Origin: a virus
IMG/VR virus record: IMGVR_UViG_3300045999_000387
Location: 1 to 24,061 of that record
DNA: 24,061 bases
Strand: one strand, 5' to 3'
Below, one piece after another: positions 7,884 through 14,291 of this stretch. Every line of letters starts with the position of its first letter. The first letter of the stretch is position 1. A program made the translations under genes and the position numbers. The notes beneath the pieces are model-generated. The model saw only the letters and a program-made list of their open reading frames with translations, had not been told where the DNA came from and did no database searches.

Positions 7884-8389
7884 AAGAAAACTTTGACGCT
7901 GCACTGAAAGCCATCTTGCACCATGAAGGCGGCTTTGTGAACCATCCAAAAGACCCTGGTGGAATGACCAATTTGGGTGTAACCAAGCGCGTCTGGGAGG
8001 AGTGGGTTGGGCATGATGTGGATGAACAAGCCATGCGAGCGCTGACTCCCGAGGTGGTCGGCCCTATGTACAAGGTTAAGTATTGGGACAAGATCAAAGG
8101 TGATGATCTACCAGACGGCGTTGACTACATCGTGTTTGATGCTGCTGTCAACAGTGGCCCTGGCAGAGCCGCCAAATGGCTTCAGGCGGCTGTTGGTGCG
8201 TCTGTTGATGGGGCTATAGGCGCTGGCACTTTAAAAGCCGTAGCGGACTTCCCTGCTGGTGATTTGATTAATGCGTATCAGGCTAAGCGGCTGGAATTTT
8301 TACAGAACTTGCCAACTTGGGATACGTTTGGCAAAGGCTGGGGCAGGCGGGTTGCCGAGGTTAGTTCGACTGCTCAGACTTTCGCATAA
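7880..8389 (+). CDS. Endolysin, glycoside hydrolase family 108 (N-acetylmuramidase)
   Basis: A 169-aa protein with the GH108 signature: HHEGGFVNHPKDPGG starting near residue 14, where E16 is the expected catalytic acid, then TNLGVTKRVWEEW. The second half (VDYIVFDAAVNSGPGRAAKW and the following helix) matches the small peptidoglycan-binding module usually found with GH108. The length is typical. There is no signal peptide, so release depends on the holin encoded just upstream (4-nt overlap). It cuts the glycan backbone of peptidoglycan at the end of infection. Its last 29 nt overlap, tail to tail, a small leftward gene, leaving no room for a terminator at the convergent junction. Confidence 0.9.
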   Translation: MKENFDAALKAILHHEGGFVNHPKDPGGMTNLGVTKRVWEEWVGHDVDEQAMRALTPEVVGPMYKVKYWDKIKGDDLPDGVDYIVFDAAVNSGPGRAAKWLQAAVGASVDGAIGAGTLKAVADFPAGDLINAYQAKRLEFLQNLPTWDTFGKGWGRRVAEVSSTAQTFA

Positions 8390-8528
8390 GCGCTCGGTAC
8401 GCCTCAATGGCGTCCTTAAGGTCGCACTGAAGCTGTTGAATCCGGTCGTCTTGCTCAACCATCTTTGCGTTCGCTTCTTGGGCGAACTGTGCTAGGTTTT
8501 CTTGTGTCCAAGTTTTGAAGTTTGACAT
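8361..8528 (-). CDS. Small coiled-coil protein, last gene of the leftward operon
   Basis: A 55-aa leftward frame starts with MSNFKTWTQENLAQFAQEAN, contains a continuous charged helix (QDDRIQQLQCDLKDAIEAYR) likely to form a coiled coil, and ends EQSN. GGAAG lies about 4 nt before the ATG on the minus strand. It overlaps the upstream zinc-ribbon gene by 74 nt and the convergent endolysin gene by 29 nt. The regular helical pattern and good ribosome binding site argue that it is real. No function can be assigned. Confidence 0.6.
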   Translation of the reverse strand: MSNFKTWTQENLAQFAQEANAKMVEQDDRIQQLQCDLKDAIEAYRALMRKSEQSN

Positions 8529-8643
8529 GTTCTTCCGTTATGAATTTATGGCCGTTGCCGCACTCTCGGCGGCGTAGTGTATAGCCTTCCTTGTTTCTAG
8601 TCTCGCTGACAGTTGTCCATGTGTTGCAAGTTGGGCACTTCAA
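8455..8643 (-). CDS. Zinc-ribbon protein, NrdR-like N-terminal fold
   Basis: A 62-aa protein whose N-terminus (MKCPTCNTWTTVSETR, then RRRECGNGHKF) forms a Cys-x2-Cys followed about 22 residues later by Cys-x3-His, the layout of a zinc ribbon similar to the start of the regulator NrdR. The remaining tail is basic and Ser/Thr/Arg-rich. It uses TTG as start: AGGAG sits about 8 nt upstream, and the TTG overlaps the upstream TGA as TTGA. It may bind nucleic acid, but it lacks the ATP-cone of true NrdR, so regulation of ribonucleotide reductase should not be assumed. Confidence 0.65.
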   Translation of the reverse strand: MKCPTCNTWTTVSETRNKEGYTLRRRECGNGHKFITEEHVKLQNLDTRKPSTVRPRSERKDG

Positions 8644-9272
8644 GCGTTCTTCTCCTGAATGTCGTAGAACCAGTCATCGCCAGCGCTCCACTTGCGTGTG
8701 CCGTCAACGGTGTAGAAATTTTTGGCCGCTTGGAAGTCTGGGAACTTTGTCTCGGCGGGGATCAGGCTCTGGTCGTACCACAAGCAGCGGTTGTTGGGCT
8801 GGCAGGCAAACTGGCCGTTGTCCAACATGATCCAGTTAAACGACTTGTGTTCCTCGGCCTGTTCGGTAAATCCAGTGTCCAGCGCCATCTCATCAGCGCA
8901 GAAGTCTACTGTGAACATGTAGCGCCCAAAGTGCCACTGCTTGTCCTTGCCCAAGAACTTCACGCCCAGATTGCGTAGGCCAATCTTTTCCACGATGGTG
9001 AACCGGTAGCCCATGCAGTCCCATAGCTGGAGCGTGTCCACGGGCAAGTCGCCGTGGTCATCTTTCCAAACATACGCATGAATGGGCAGCTTGTCGTACA
9101 GAGCGCCGTAGTTAGGCAGCAGCGACTCTATGCGAAACACCTGGCCGCGCAGGGCTTTCAGGCTAACCCAAATTGCAGGCTCCAACTCGCCGTGGCCTTT
9201 GGTGTGGTTGTACAAGAACTCGCGCCTGACAAAGCATTTAATGGGCGGCAGCGAGGCAATGATGTAGCTCAT
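8640..9272 (-). CDS. Conserved phage protein of unknown function
   Basis: A 210-aa protein. The ATG at 9272 is chosen because AGGAG lies 6 nt upstream on the minus strand; a longer form from 9296 would add eight residues with no ribosome binding site. It begins MSYIIASLPPIKCFVRREFL and is rich in Trp, Tyr and Asp, with no transmembrane segment or known catalytic motif. I recall near-identical sequences in environmental phage contigs, always hypothetical. The final TGA overlaps the TTG of the downstream zinc-ribbon gene. The compact mixed alpha/beta pattern suggests a folded cytoplasmic protein made early. Confidence 0.65.
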   Translation of the reverse strand: MSYIIASLPPIKCFVRREFLYNHTKGHGELEPAIWVSLKALRGQVFRIESLLPNYGALYDKLPIHAYVWKDDHGDLPVDTLQLWDCMGYRFTIVEKIGLRNLGVKFLGKDKQWHFGRYMFTVDFCADEMALDTGFTEQAEEHKSFNWIMLDNGQFACQPNNRCLWYDQSLIPAETKFPDFQAAKNFYTVDGTRKWSAGDDWFYDIQEKNA

Positions 9273-9490
9273 GTGTTCTCCTGTGGTGGTGTGCATGTGT
9301 GAATTGTGGTCAGGTCAACAGTTCGTTTGCCGCAGCGTTCACAGAAGTTCCATTCCCGTTTAGCAAATTCTGCTGCTGCAACAAGGGCGGCAAAGACATT
9401 TAATTCTTTGCTGTCCCAGATACCAAAACCAAACATGTCCTCTTGCCAGCCAGCCTCCCGCGCCATGCGGATGATGTCTTCTTGTGTCAT
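9269..9490 (-). CDS. Small Cys-containing hypothetical protein
   Basis: A 73-aa protein starting MTQEDIIRMAREAGWQED and ending with Cys-x2-Cys (NFCERCGKR) and a late HTC. The helix-then-Cys layout, with FGFGIWDS and FAALVAAAEFAKRE between, resembles small phage early proteins. The ATG at 9490 overlaps the upstream gene's TGA (ATGA), and GGAG lies about 9 nt before it. A longer frame to 9730 exists, but its first 80 residues are the out-of-frame reading of the neighbouring membrane protein. It overlaps the next gene by 4 nt. Function unknown. Confidence 0.65.
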   Translation of the reverse strand: MTQEDIIRMAREAGWQEDMFGFGIWDSKELNVFAALVAAAEFAKREWNFCERCGKRTVDLTTIHTCTPPQENT

Positions 9491-9741
9491 ATCAACAAGC
9501 TCCAAATCCACATGCCTGTAAAAAACATCAGCGCAAAGAACACCACGATCATTGCCAACGCTGTGCCAAAAATAAACGCCCCGACTGCTTGCCAAGTGTC
9601 CGACACCGGCTCGATGTCCTCCGGCACCACGGGCCACGGCCGAACCTTGCGGGTTTCTAGTTCCGCATCTGTGAATTGGCAACTCCACAAGCACTGTGGC
9701 TTGTGAGGGCAAATCCCCCCTGCATCGCATGTTCTGTTCAT
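9487..9741 (-). CDS. Small Cys-rich single-pass membrane protein
   Basis: An 84-aa protein with a Cys-rich N-terminus (MNRTCDAGGICPHKPQCLW then CQF, five Cys within 21 residues) followed, after a Pro-rich linker, by a hydrophobic segment at about 50-82 (VGAFIFGTALAMIVVFFALM). The Cys cluster probably binds a metal or forms disulphides. A GAGGAG ribosome binding site lies 5 nt upstream; the gene overlaps both neighbours with ATGA junctions. Phage early membrane proteins of this size often affect superinfection or host physiology, but nothing here shows which. Confidence 0.65.
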   Translation of the reverse strand: MNRTCDAGGICPHKPQCLWSCQFTDAELETRKVRPWPVVPEDIEPVSDTWQAVGAFIFGTALAMIVVFFALMFFTGMWIWSLLI

Positions 9742-9944
9742 GTCGGCTCCTCAGTTTTACCCAAGTACGCTTTCAAGCGCTTGACTCGGTTCTTGTTGTA
9801 AGTAACCATCGACTGCGCGTACTCCACGCCAGTCTCTGCCCTCAATAAATCATGCTCGGCATGGATTAGTTCATGCGCTATAGCCTGTGCTGGCGTCACC
9901 GTCTTCAGCATTAGCCTCAACTCTGTCCATAGGTACTTGATCAT
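9738..9944 (-). CDS. Small helical hypothetical protein
   Basis: A 68-aa protein made mostly of charged helices (PAQAIAHELIHAEHDLLRAE, then YNKNRVKRLKAYLGK). The HELIHAEH string superficially resembles the HExxH metalloprotease motif: H-E-L-I-H fits exactly, but the protein is far too short for a known peptidase and the motif sits in an amphipathic helix, so I do not call it an enzyme. ATG 9944 shares one base with the upstream TGA (TGATG); GTG 9947 is the alternative start. GGTGAAG upstream is a weak ribosome binding site. Confidence 0.6.
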   Translation of the reverse strand: MIKYLWTELRLMLKTVTPAQAIAHELIHAEHDLLRAETGVEYAQSMVTYNKNRVKRLKAYLGKTEEPT

Positions 9945-10078
9945 CACTTCACCAACACGTCAAAGGTAACCAACAAAAAGATCACGCCGGAGCAGACCAG
10001 AAGGGCTGCACCCAAAAAGCTGATCACCAAGCTGCGAGCTTGATCATGGTTTTGCTGAGTAAAGTAGGTTTGTTTCAT
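9944..10078 (-). CDS. Tiny membrane protein
   Basis: A 44-aa leftward frame encoding a polar N-terminus (MKQTYFTQQNHDQARS) and one transmembrane helix (LVISFLGAALLVCSGVIFLL) with a short tail. AAGGAG lies about 8 nt before the ATG. The stop and the next start share one base, and its own start overlaps the upstream stop as ATGA. The strong ribosome binding site and clean hydrophobic segment support it as a real gene. Role unknown. Confidence 0.6.
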   Translation of the reverse strand: MKQTYFTQQNHDQARSLVISFLGAALLVCSGVIFLLVTFDVLVK

Positions 10079-10218
10079 TTTGTTTTCTCCTTGGTTAATT
10101 TACTGACATATCCACGCACTTTGGCGGCGTGTTCTAAGGTGAGATAGAACTCAACTCTGGTTAGGCCAAGCGCCTTTCGGCGTTGGCGTAGGGCTTGGAC
10201 TCGTTGGGTGGGGGTCAT
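10075..10218 (-). CDS. Small RHH-like putative DNA-binding protein
   Basis: A 47-aa leftward frame: a basic N-terminal helix (TQRVQALRQRRKALGL), a short strand-like stretch (TRVEFYLT), then a helix (LEHAAKVRGYVSKL). This order, with Arg/Lys before a beta strand of alternating residues, resembles the small ribbon-helix-helix-like proteins common in phages. The stop overlaps the next ATG (ATGA). There is no obvious ribosome binding site, which weakens the start choice. A role as an autoregulator of the operon is possible but unproven. Confidence 0.5.
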   Translation of the reverse strand: MTPTQRVQALRQRRKALGLTRVEFYLTLEHAAKVRGYVSKLTKEKTK

Positions 10219-10246
10219 TGTTGTTAGGGCCGTAGCCCTGTTTGGT

Positions 10247-10450
10247 TTATGCAACTGCTTTGCGTGCGTCCATTCTGGTGTTCACTTCAAACTGCTTACT
10301 GGCTTCGCACTTGATGCAGCGGTACTGAACTGGCTCATTCTTGTAGTCGCCCCAGTTGGCTGCCATTGGGGTACGCAAGATGTTGCGGCCACAAGCTGTT
10401 TTTGATGCCATTCCGCTGCCGGACTTGTTGAGGTGCATTTGATGTGTCAT
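10247..10450 (-). CDS. Small conserved phage protein with CxxC
   Basis: A 67-aa basic protein with the string NKSGSGMASKTACGRN, then NEPVQYRCIKCEASKQFE. I recognise this arrangement from other phage early regions, where it remains uncharacterised. The Cys near 20 and the Cys-x2-Cys near 45 could bind zinc. GGAG is 9 nt before the ATG. It is separated from the upstream nuclease by 56 nt, the widest gap in this operon, so an internal promoter could lie there. I see only a weak -10-like TAGAAT (minus strand) with no good -35. Confidence 0.6.
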   Translation of the reverse strand: MTHQMHLNKSGSGMASKTACGRNILRTPMAANWGDYKNEPVQYRCIKCEASKQFEVNTRMDARKAVA

Positions 10451-10506
10451 GTCGTTTACTCCGTTACTGTTGTTGATGACTGAATTCTAGCACTGTTTCC
10501 GGTAAC

Positions 10507-10857
10507 TCATAAACTAGGGACAAACCCTAACACCATCTTTTTAGCCTGATCAGCCCCCTTTGCCACAAAACAGGTGTAGCCACAGCCCTCAAGGTAGGCG
10601 ATCCAGTCCTTCTGCTCGGCGCTGAGACTACCGCCCTTGACTCGCTTCATCTCCACCCACAAGCGCCAGTCTGGAATGAACAGGTCAGGCACGCCAGGCG
10701 ATACTCCCTCAACCTTCAAGCGCCCCGCTGTCGCCATGCTTCTAGCCCCGCCATTTGGCACAGCAAAAATACGCACGCCTTTGTAGCCTTGGCGAAACCA
10801 ACGCACAAACTCGCGCTGCTCCTCATGCTCGGTTTTTATGCGCTCTAGAACGGACAT
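10507..10857 (-). CDS. VRR-NUC domain nuclease
   Basis: A 116-aa stand-alone VRR-NUC protein of the PD-(D/E)XK superfamily. Motifs in order: HEEQREFVRW (about 11-20, conserved Glu), PNGGARS (34-40), GVPDLF (55-60, metal-binding D58), VEMK (E69 and K71) and the SLSAEQKDW stretch (Q82). These are the catalytic residues of the family, which acts on branched or structured DNA in Fan1 and in many phages as a single domain. The start at 10857 is preferred because GGAGG sits just upstream; four more in-frame residues are possible. It overlaps the Cys-rich gene upstream by 13 nt. It probably resolves replication or recombination intermediates. Confidence 0.85.
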   Translation of the reverse strand: MSVLERIKTEHEEQREFVRWFRQGYKGVRIFAVPNGGARSMATAGRLKVEGVSPGVPDLFIPDWRLWVEMKRVKGGSLSAEQKDWIAYLEGCGYTCFVAKGADQAKKMVLGFVPSL

Positions 10858-11036
10858 TCGGCCTCCCACTTATCGCACTCGCCCACGGTGGCCGCAAACT
10901 CCTCTGGCGGCCGCATAAAGAACTCAACGCACAGGCCATCCACGCCGTAATGCTCACAGGTGTGGCAGCACCTCGGTGGCCCAGCGGCTAGCCAGCGTTT
11001 GTAGTCAGTCACTAAGTCTGGCTCAGGGTGTCTCAT
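10845..11036 (-). CDS. Small Cys-rich conserved phage protein
   Basis: A 63-aa protein with six Cys (RCCHTCEHYG, then LCVEF, GECDKW and ECPF). The spacing suggests one zinc site. Proteins with PPRCCHTCEHY followed by PPEEFA and CDKWE recur in phage early regions beside helicases and nucleases, but none that I know has a defined function. AAGGAG lies 5 nt before the ATG. It overlaps the helicase gene upstream by 14 nt and the nuclease gene downstream by 13 nt, so the three are probably translated together. Confidence 0.7.
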   Translation of the reverse strand: MRHPEPDLVTDYKRWLAAGPPRCCHTCEHYGVDGLCVEFFMRPPEEFAATVGECDKWEAECPF

Positions 11037-12621
11037 ACCATCTCCTTCTCATTACTCTAAAAAATTTACCATCGCGTTTGAACTCAATATGAATTGGTGG
11101 CTGCGCTTGATTCATGTTGTGAGCCATCTCCTCCAACGACTGCACGTTGAGGCCACCACGCTCGATCTGAGCTTGTTCTGCTATATCTACGAGCTTTTGC
11201 AAAGCCATCTGACCGGCGTACCCGTCATGCGTAACGGCTAGGTACTCTGTAATGGCTGGGTCACTCAAGCCGCCGTAGTAGGTCACCGCCAGCATTTCCT
11301 TGCCCGATGCCTTGCTGATGTGCTTGCGCCATGTCCAGCTTGTTACATCCAGATCAGTGCCATCTAGCCCCATGATGTCATCGTTGTGCAGCTTGAGTTT
11401 CTTAAGTTCTGGGGCTGGAAATGCAGTCCCACAAGCTGGGCAAACTGCCGCTGATATGGCGCACAGTTCACCGCACTCATCACAAACTTTAACTGGTGCT
11501 TCGCCATTGCCATCACCGCCCTTCTTTGGGGGCTGGACAGCGGTGATCGGCCCGTGCGTAGACACCACGCCAGCGAAATCCAGCACCAAGCAGTGATCGG
11601 TGTGGCTCTTGACCCGCATCCCGCGGCCAGCCATCTGGACATACAAACTAGCGCTCATGGTCGGGCGCAGCATGGCGATCAGGTCAATGTCGGGGTAGTC
11701 AAAGCCGGTGGTCAGCACATTGGCGTTGGTAAGCGCACGCAAGCGGCCAGCCTTGAAGTCGGCCAGCATTCTCTCGCGCTCCTTTTTTGGCGTCTCGCCG
11801 GTCACGCACTCAGCAGCCACGCCATGCTGGCGCAAGACCTCTGCAATGTGCTGTGCGTGCTTTACACCAGCGCAAAACACCAGCCACGCCTTGCGGTCAC
11901 CAGCCAAGCCAACCACCTCGCGCACCACCTTCTGGTTCTGATCGTCCGTGTCCACCGCAGCTTGCAACTCAGACTCAATAAACTCACCGCCACGCTTATG
12001 AACACCAGTCACATCCAGCTTGGCCTTGGTGGTTTTGGAGCGCAGGGTTGATAAATAGCCCTTGTAAATCAACTCCTCGATGCTGATAGGATTTATCAAT
12101 GCGTCAAACAGCGCTGGCTTGTCGGTGATGAGGCCATGCCCCAGCCGGTAAGGCGTGGCCGTCAAGCCAACCACCCGCAGCGCAGGGTTGATGGCCTTGA
12201 GCTGCTCCAACAGCGTGCGATAGCCGCCCTCGTCTTTGTGGTTGACCAAGTGGCACTCGTCAATGATCACCAGATCAGTGTGGCCTAACTGCTTGGCCTT
12301 GGTACGCACCGACTGGATGCCAGCAAAGGTGATCGGCTCACCCAAGTCCTTGCGGCCAATGCTTGCGCTGTAGATGCCCATCGGAGCGCCTGGCCAGTGC
12401 TGGCGCATCTTCTCAGCGTTCTGCTCAATCAATTCCTTGACATGGGTTAGCATCAGCACCCGAGTCTCCGGCCAGTTTTGCAAGGCGTCCTTGCACAGCG
12501 CAGCCACAATGTGGCTCTTGCCTGAGCCGGTGGGCAGCACCAGACAAGGATTGCCCTTGCCGCCCTCCTCAAACCATGCGTAAAGCTGGTCTATGGTGCG
12601 TTGTTGGTAGTCACGGAGCAT
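11023..12621 (-). CDS. Superfamily II DEAD/DEAH-type helicase with zinc ribbon
   Basis: A 532-aa helicase. It shows a Q-motif-like start (MLRDYQQRTID), Walker A LPTGSGKS (29-36), motif II DECH (121-124), motif III LTATPYR (153-159), motif V-like LTTGFDYPD and motif VI QMAGRGMR (329-336). A Cys-x2-Cys (380/383) and Cys-x2-Cys (394/397) pair form a zinc ribbon after the second RecA domain. A C-terminal domain of about 130 residues follows. It resembles the UvsW/RadD-type helicases found in phage recombination modules. The start at 12621 shares one base with the nuclease stop (TGATG); a longer frame from 12645 would read back through the upstream gene. It probably remodels forks or recombination intermediates using ATP. 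Confidence 0.9.
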   Translation of the reverse strand: MLRDYQQRTIDQLYAWFEEGGKGNPCLVLPTGSGKSHIVAALCKDALQNWPETRVLMLTHVKELIEQNAEKMRQHWPGAPMGIYSASIGRKDLGEPITFAGIQSVRTKAKQLGHTDLVIIDECHLVNHKDEGGYRTLLEQLKAINPALRVVGLTATPYRLGHGLITDKPALFDALINPISIEELIYKGYLSTLRSKTTKAKLDVTGVHKRGGEFIESELQAAVDTDDQNQKVVREVVGLAGDRKAWLVFCAGVKHAQHIAEVLRQHGVAAECVTGETPKKERERMLADFKAGRLRALTNANVLTTGFDYPDIDLIAMLRPTMSASLYVQMAGRGMRVKSHTDHCLVLDFAGVVSTHGPITAVQPPKKGGDGNGEAPVKVCDECGELCAISAAVCPACGTAFPAPELKKLKLHNDDIMGLDGTDLDVTSWTWRKHISKASGKEMLAVTYYGGLSDPAITEYLAVTHDGYAGQMALQKLVDIAEQAQIERGGLNVQSLEEMAHNMNQAQPPIHIEFKRDGKFFRVMRRRWYETP

Positions 12622-13646
12622 CAGCCAACTATCCTTGCATTCCAAACCTGACGCATCTCAGCAATCAAAGGGTCACCACTACCGCAAGCCTCGGCATTAG
12701 CCAGCAGTTCCGTACTACCCCAAACGCCCTCTTGCGCTGGGTCGCCGTTTGCCATGTTGACTCCATTGATCTCATAGACAGCAGTGAACTCGTCAGGCCC
12801 GTCCTTGCGTTGCCACGGCACTAAGTCTGGGTGTAGGACATGGCTCTCGCAACCCTTGTGCTGTGCGTCCACTGGAATCACATCGTTCCACTTAGCGCAG
12901 TGCCAAGTGCTATCAGGCATTGGCGTGGCGTTGGCACAGGTGCGGCAGTTCACATGCTTGGTGGTTTTGGTTTCGTGGCAGAACTTGTACGCATCGCAGA
13001 ACTTGCACTGATACCAACTTGGGTCAGTGCTGATCGGCTCTGGCATACGCTCGGCCAGTGCAATGTAGTGGCCTCGGCGCACCGCTTTTTCTGAAACTTC
13101 CTTATCAAACTTCACGCGCTCGGTGTGGATTCGGTCATCGTCCTTGCAAATGGCGACATACAGCGCACGGTCAATACCAGTGCCTTGCATGTACACCTGC
13201 ATCTGGGTGAAATGTTCTGGCTTGGCCTTCTCCACGCCATCCTTGACCAGCGCATCAAATGACTTCTTGCTGTGCGTCTTGAACTCGGCCACATGCTTGG
13301 CCTTCGGGGCTTCGGGAACGCCCTTGTCAATGATGGCGTCCAAGCTGCCAGAGACATGGCCTCCAAAATCAACTCTATGCTGGGCAGACACCTTGCGGAC
13401 ATCCAGCCCGATAGCCCGAAGGTCGCTGATGATGGTGGCCTCCTCGTTCTGCCCCCTGCGGAACAAACGGAGAATCCGGCCAGGGAACTCAGGCTGCACA
13501 GCCCACCGGAACGACAACCACAACCAACGGTCACAGACATGACCTAGCGTGCTAGCCCCAAGGTGTGCGCGGGGCTTCTCAGGCTTTGACTCGTGGTGCT
13601 TGTCAACTAGCGCGGCAATGGTATTATCTGGTTGGGGAATAATCAC
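12621..13646 (-). CDS. RecB/Cas4-like PD-(D/E)XK nuclease with Fe-S cluster motif
   Basis: A 341-aa protein. The nuclease core has SLDAII (D103), VAEFKTH (E121, K123) and TQMQVYM (Q148), the order expected for RecB/Cas4-type nucleases. A single N-terminal Cys (HVCDRW, C38) together with C214-x2-C217-x5-C223 matches the four-Cys iron-sulphur staple of Cas4 and AddB. Further Cys after 234 (NCRTC, HCAKW) may form a second metal site. The start is GTG, supported by AAGGAG 7 nt upstream and a GTGA overlap with the preceding small gene. It probably resects DNA ends for the annealing proteins encoded upstream. No CRISPR array or Cas1 is present, so a CRISPR role is not suggested. Confidence 0.85.
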   Translation of the reverse strand: MIIPQPDNTIAALVDKHHESKPEKPRAHLGASTLGHVCDRWLWLSFRWAVQPEFPGRILRLFRRGQNEEATIISDLRAIGLDVRKVSAQHRVDFGGHVSGSLDAIIDKGVPEAPKAKHVAEFKTHSKKSFDALVKDGVEKAKPEHFTQMQVYMQGTGIDRALYVAICKDDDRIHTERVKFDKEVSEKAVRRGHYIALAERMPEPISTDPSWYQCKFCDAYKFCHETKTTKHVNCRTCANATPMPDSTWHCAKWNDVIPVDAQHKGCESHVLHPDLVPWQRKDGPDEFTAVYEINGVNMANGDPAQEGVWGSTELLANAEACGSGDPLIAEMRQVWNARIVG

Positions 13647-13801
13647 TTGTTCTCTCCTTGATTGATCTTGAACCCCGCACTTTTATCGGTGCGGGGCTTT
13701 TTTTTAAGGTGGGGGTACTCGCTGCACTGTTTGCAACACGGTAATCCGAATTGCGTGACGCGGTGTGCGACACCAGCATCCGCTTTCCCCCCGAAAATCA
13801 C
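13643..13801 (-). CDS. Hidden 52-aa Cys-containing protein between SSB-like and nuclease genes
   Basis: On the minus strand a GTG frame starting at 13801 encodes 52 residues: an N-terminal GGKADAGVAHRVTQFGLP, a PCCKQCSEYPH cluster (Cys at 22, 23 and 26), a basic KKKPRTDK stretch and a polar end. Both junctions are four-base GTGA overlaps: the GTG shares bases with the SSB-like gene's TGA, and the TGA shares bases with the GTG of the nuclease gene. Two such junctions by chance are unlikely, and the CCxxC resembles small zinc proteins of phages. Against it, there is no strong ribosome binding site, and a terminator-like hairpin lies inside. Function unknown. Confidence 0.55.
   Translation of the reverse strand: MIFGGKADAGVAHRVTQFGLPCCKQCSEYPHLKKKPRTDKSAGFKINQGENK
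13673..13705 (+). terminator. Terminator-like hairpin facing right, inside the leftward operon
   Basis: CCCCGCAC (13673-13680) pairs perfectly with GTGCGGGG (13689-13696) around an 8-nt loop. A C and eight T (13698-13705) follow on the + strand, the classic intrinsic terminator layout for rightward transcripts. In the leftward direction the A-run precedes the hairpin, so it would not terminate the operon it sits in. It lies within the proposed 52-aa gene. It could stop late transcripts that read past the endolysin into the early genes, or be coding sequence that happens to fold. Confidence 0.5.
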
Positions 13802-14286
13802 TTCTTAGCCCAAGGTGGCGCAGCCTTTGCTGTAGCGGCTGGTGCAGAGGCCGGTGCTGCTGTAACGCTAGGCGCTACGCTGCCGGACACCGACTTAAAG
13901 CCCCGCACCTCATTGCTTGCGCCATATTGAGCGTCTTGCTTGATGTCCAGCTTGATGCTGATCTGACCACCGATTAGTTGATCAGTGTCGGCAACCTTTG
14001 CTAGCCCAATCGCACGCATGATCTCGCCAAGTTGCTGGCGTCCGATCTCCTCGGCCTTTGGATTGGCGTTCTTGATGTTAAGGTTGCCAAACACAACACG
14101 ACCTTGATGGCTTGGGCCGGTGATGTCAAAGCGCAGCTTGATGTACTGGCCGTTGTTAGCCTTAGTAGCTTTGAGTTCAGCCTGCGAAATAGTAGCCGTG
14201 TACCAGCCAGCAGGCAGCGGCTCAAAGTTGTTAGCGTTGCCAACTGGCAGTTCGTTAACGTCAAAAGTCTCGGTGAGAAAAGCCAT
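13798..14286 (-). CDS. DUF669-family ssDNA-binding-like protein
   Basis: A 162-aa protein with the DUF669 pattern: PLPAGWYTATISQAELK near residues 24-40, NGQYIKLRFDITGP near 45-58, then VVFGNLNIKN, an OB-like beta arrangement. The C-terminal third is an Ala/Pro/Ser linker ending in PPWAKK, like the flexible tail of single-strand binding proteins but without their acidic tip. DUF669 proteins accompany phage recombinases and are thought to act as SSB. AAGGA lies 9 nt before the ATG. Co-location with a Sak4-like ATPase is the usual pairing and supports a recombination or replication role. Confidence 0.75.
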   Translation of the reverse strand: MAFLTETFDVNELPVGNANNFEPLPAGWYTATISQAELKATKANNGQYIKLRFDITGPSHQGRVVFGNLNIKNANPKAEEIGRQQLGEIMRAIGLAKVADTDQLIGGQISIKLDIKQDAQYGASNEVRGFKSVSGSVAPSVTAAPASAPAATAKAAPPWAKK

Positions 14287-14291
14287 GTTGT

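Noticed and set aside
9491-9730. N-terminal extension of the 73-aa gene to 9730
   Set aside because: The extra 80 residues are the out-of-frame reading of the adjacent Cys-rich membrane protein; the internal ATG with an ATGA junction explains the start.
9865-9882. HELIH string resembling the HExxH zinc-protease motif in the 68-aa protein
   Set aside because: The protein is too short for a peptidase, has no third ligand, and the string lies in a regular amphipathic helix.
10165-10190. Hairpin GCCAAGCGCC / GGCGTTGGC
   Set aside because: It lies within the coding sequence of the 47-aa gene, has a bulge and no T-run on either side; probably a by-product of Arg/Ala codons.
10451-10506. Internal promoter in the 56-nt gap of the leftward operon
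   Set aside because: A TAGAAT -10-like hexamer is present on the minus strand, but no acceptable -35 at 16-18 nt, so it is not listed as a feature.
11554-12051. 165-codon + strand frame opposite the SF2 helicase
   Set aside because: Antisense of an intact helicase domain; low-complexity His/Ala/Leu translation and no start signal.
12621-13646. Cas4 as part of a CRISPR system
   Set aside because: The Fe-S nuclease is Cas4/AddB-like, but no repeat-spacer array, Cas1 or Cas2 is visible; the neighbours are recombination genes.
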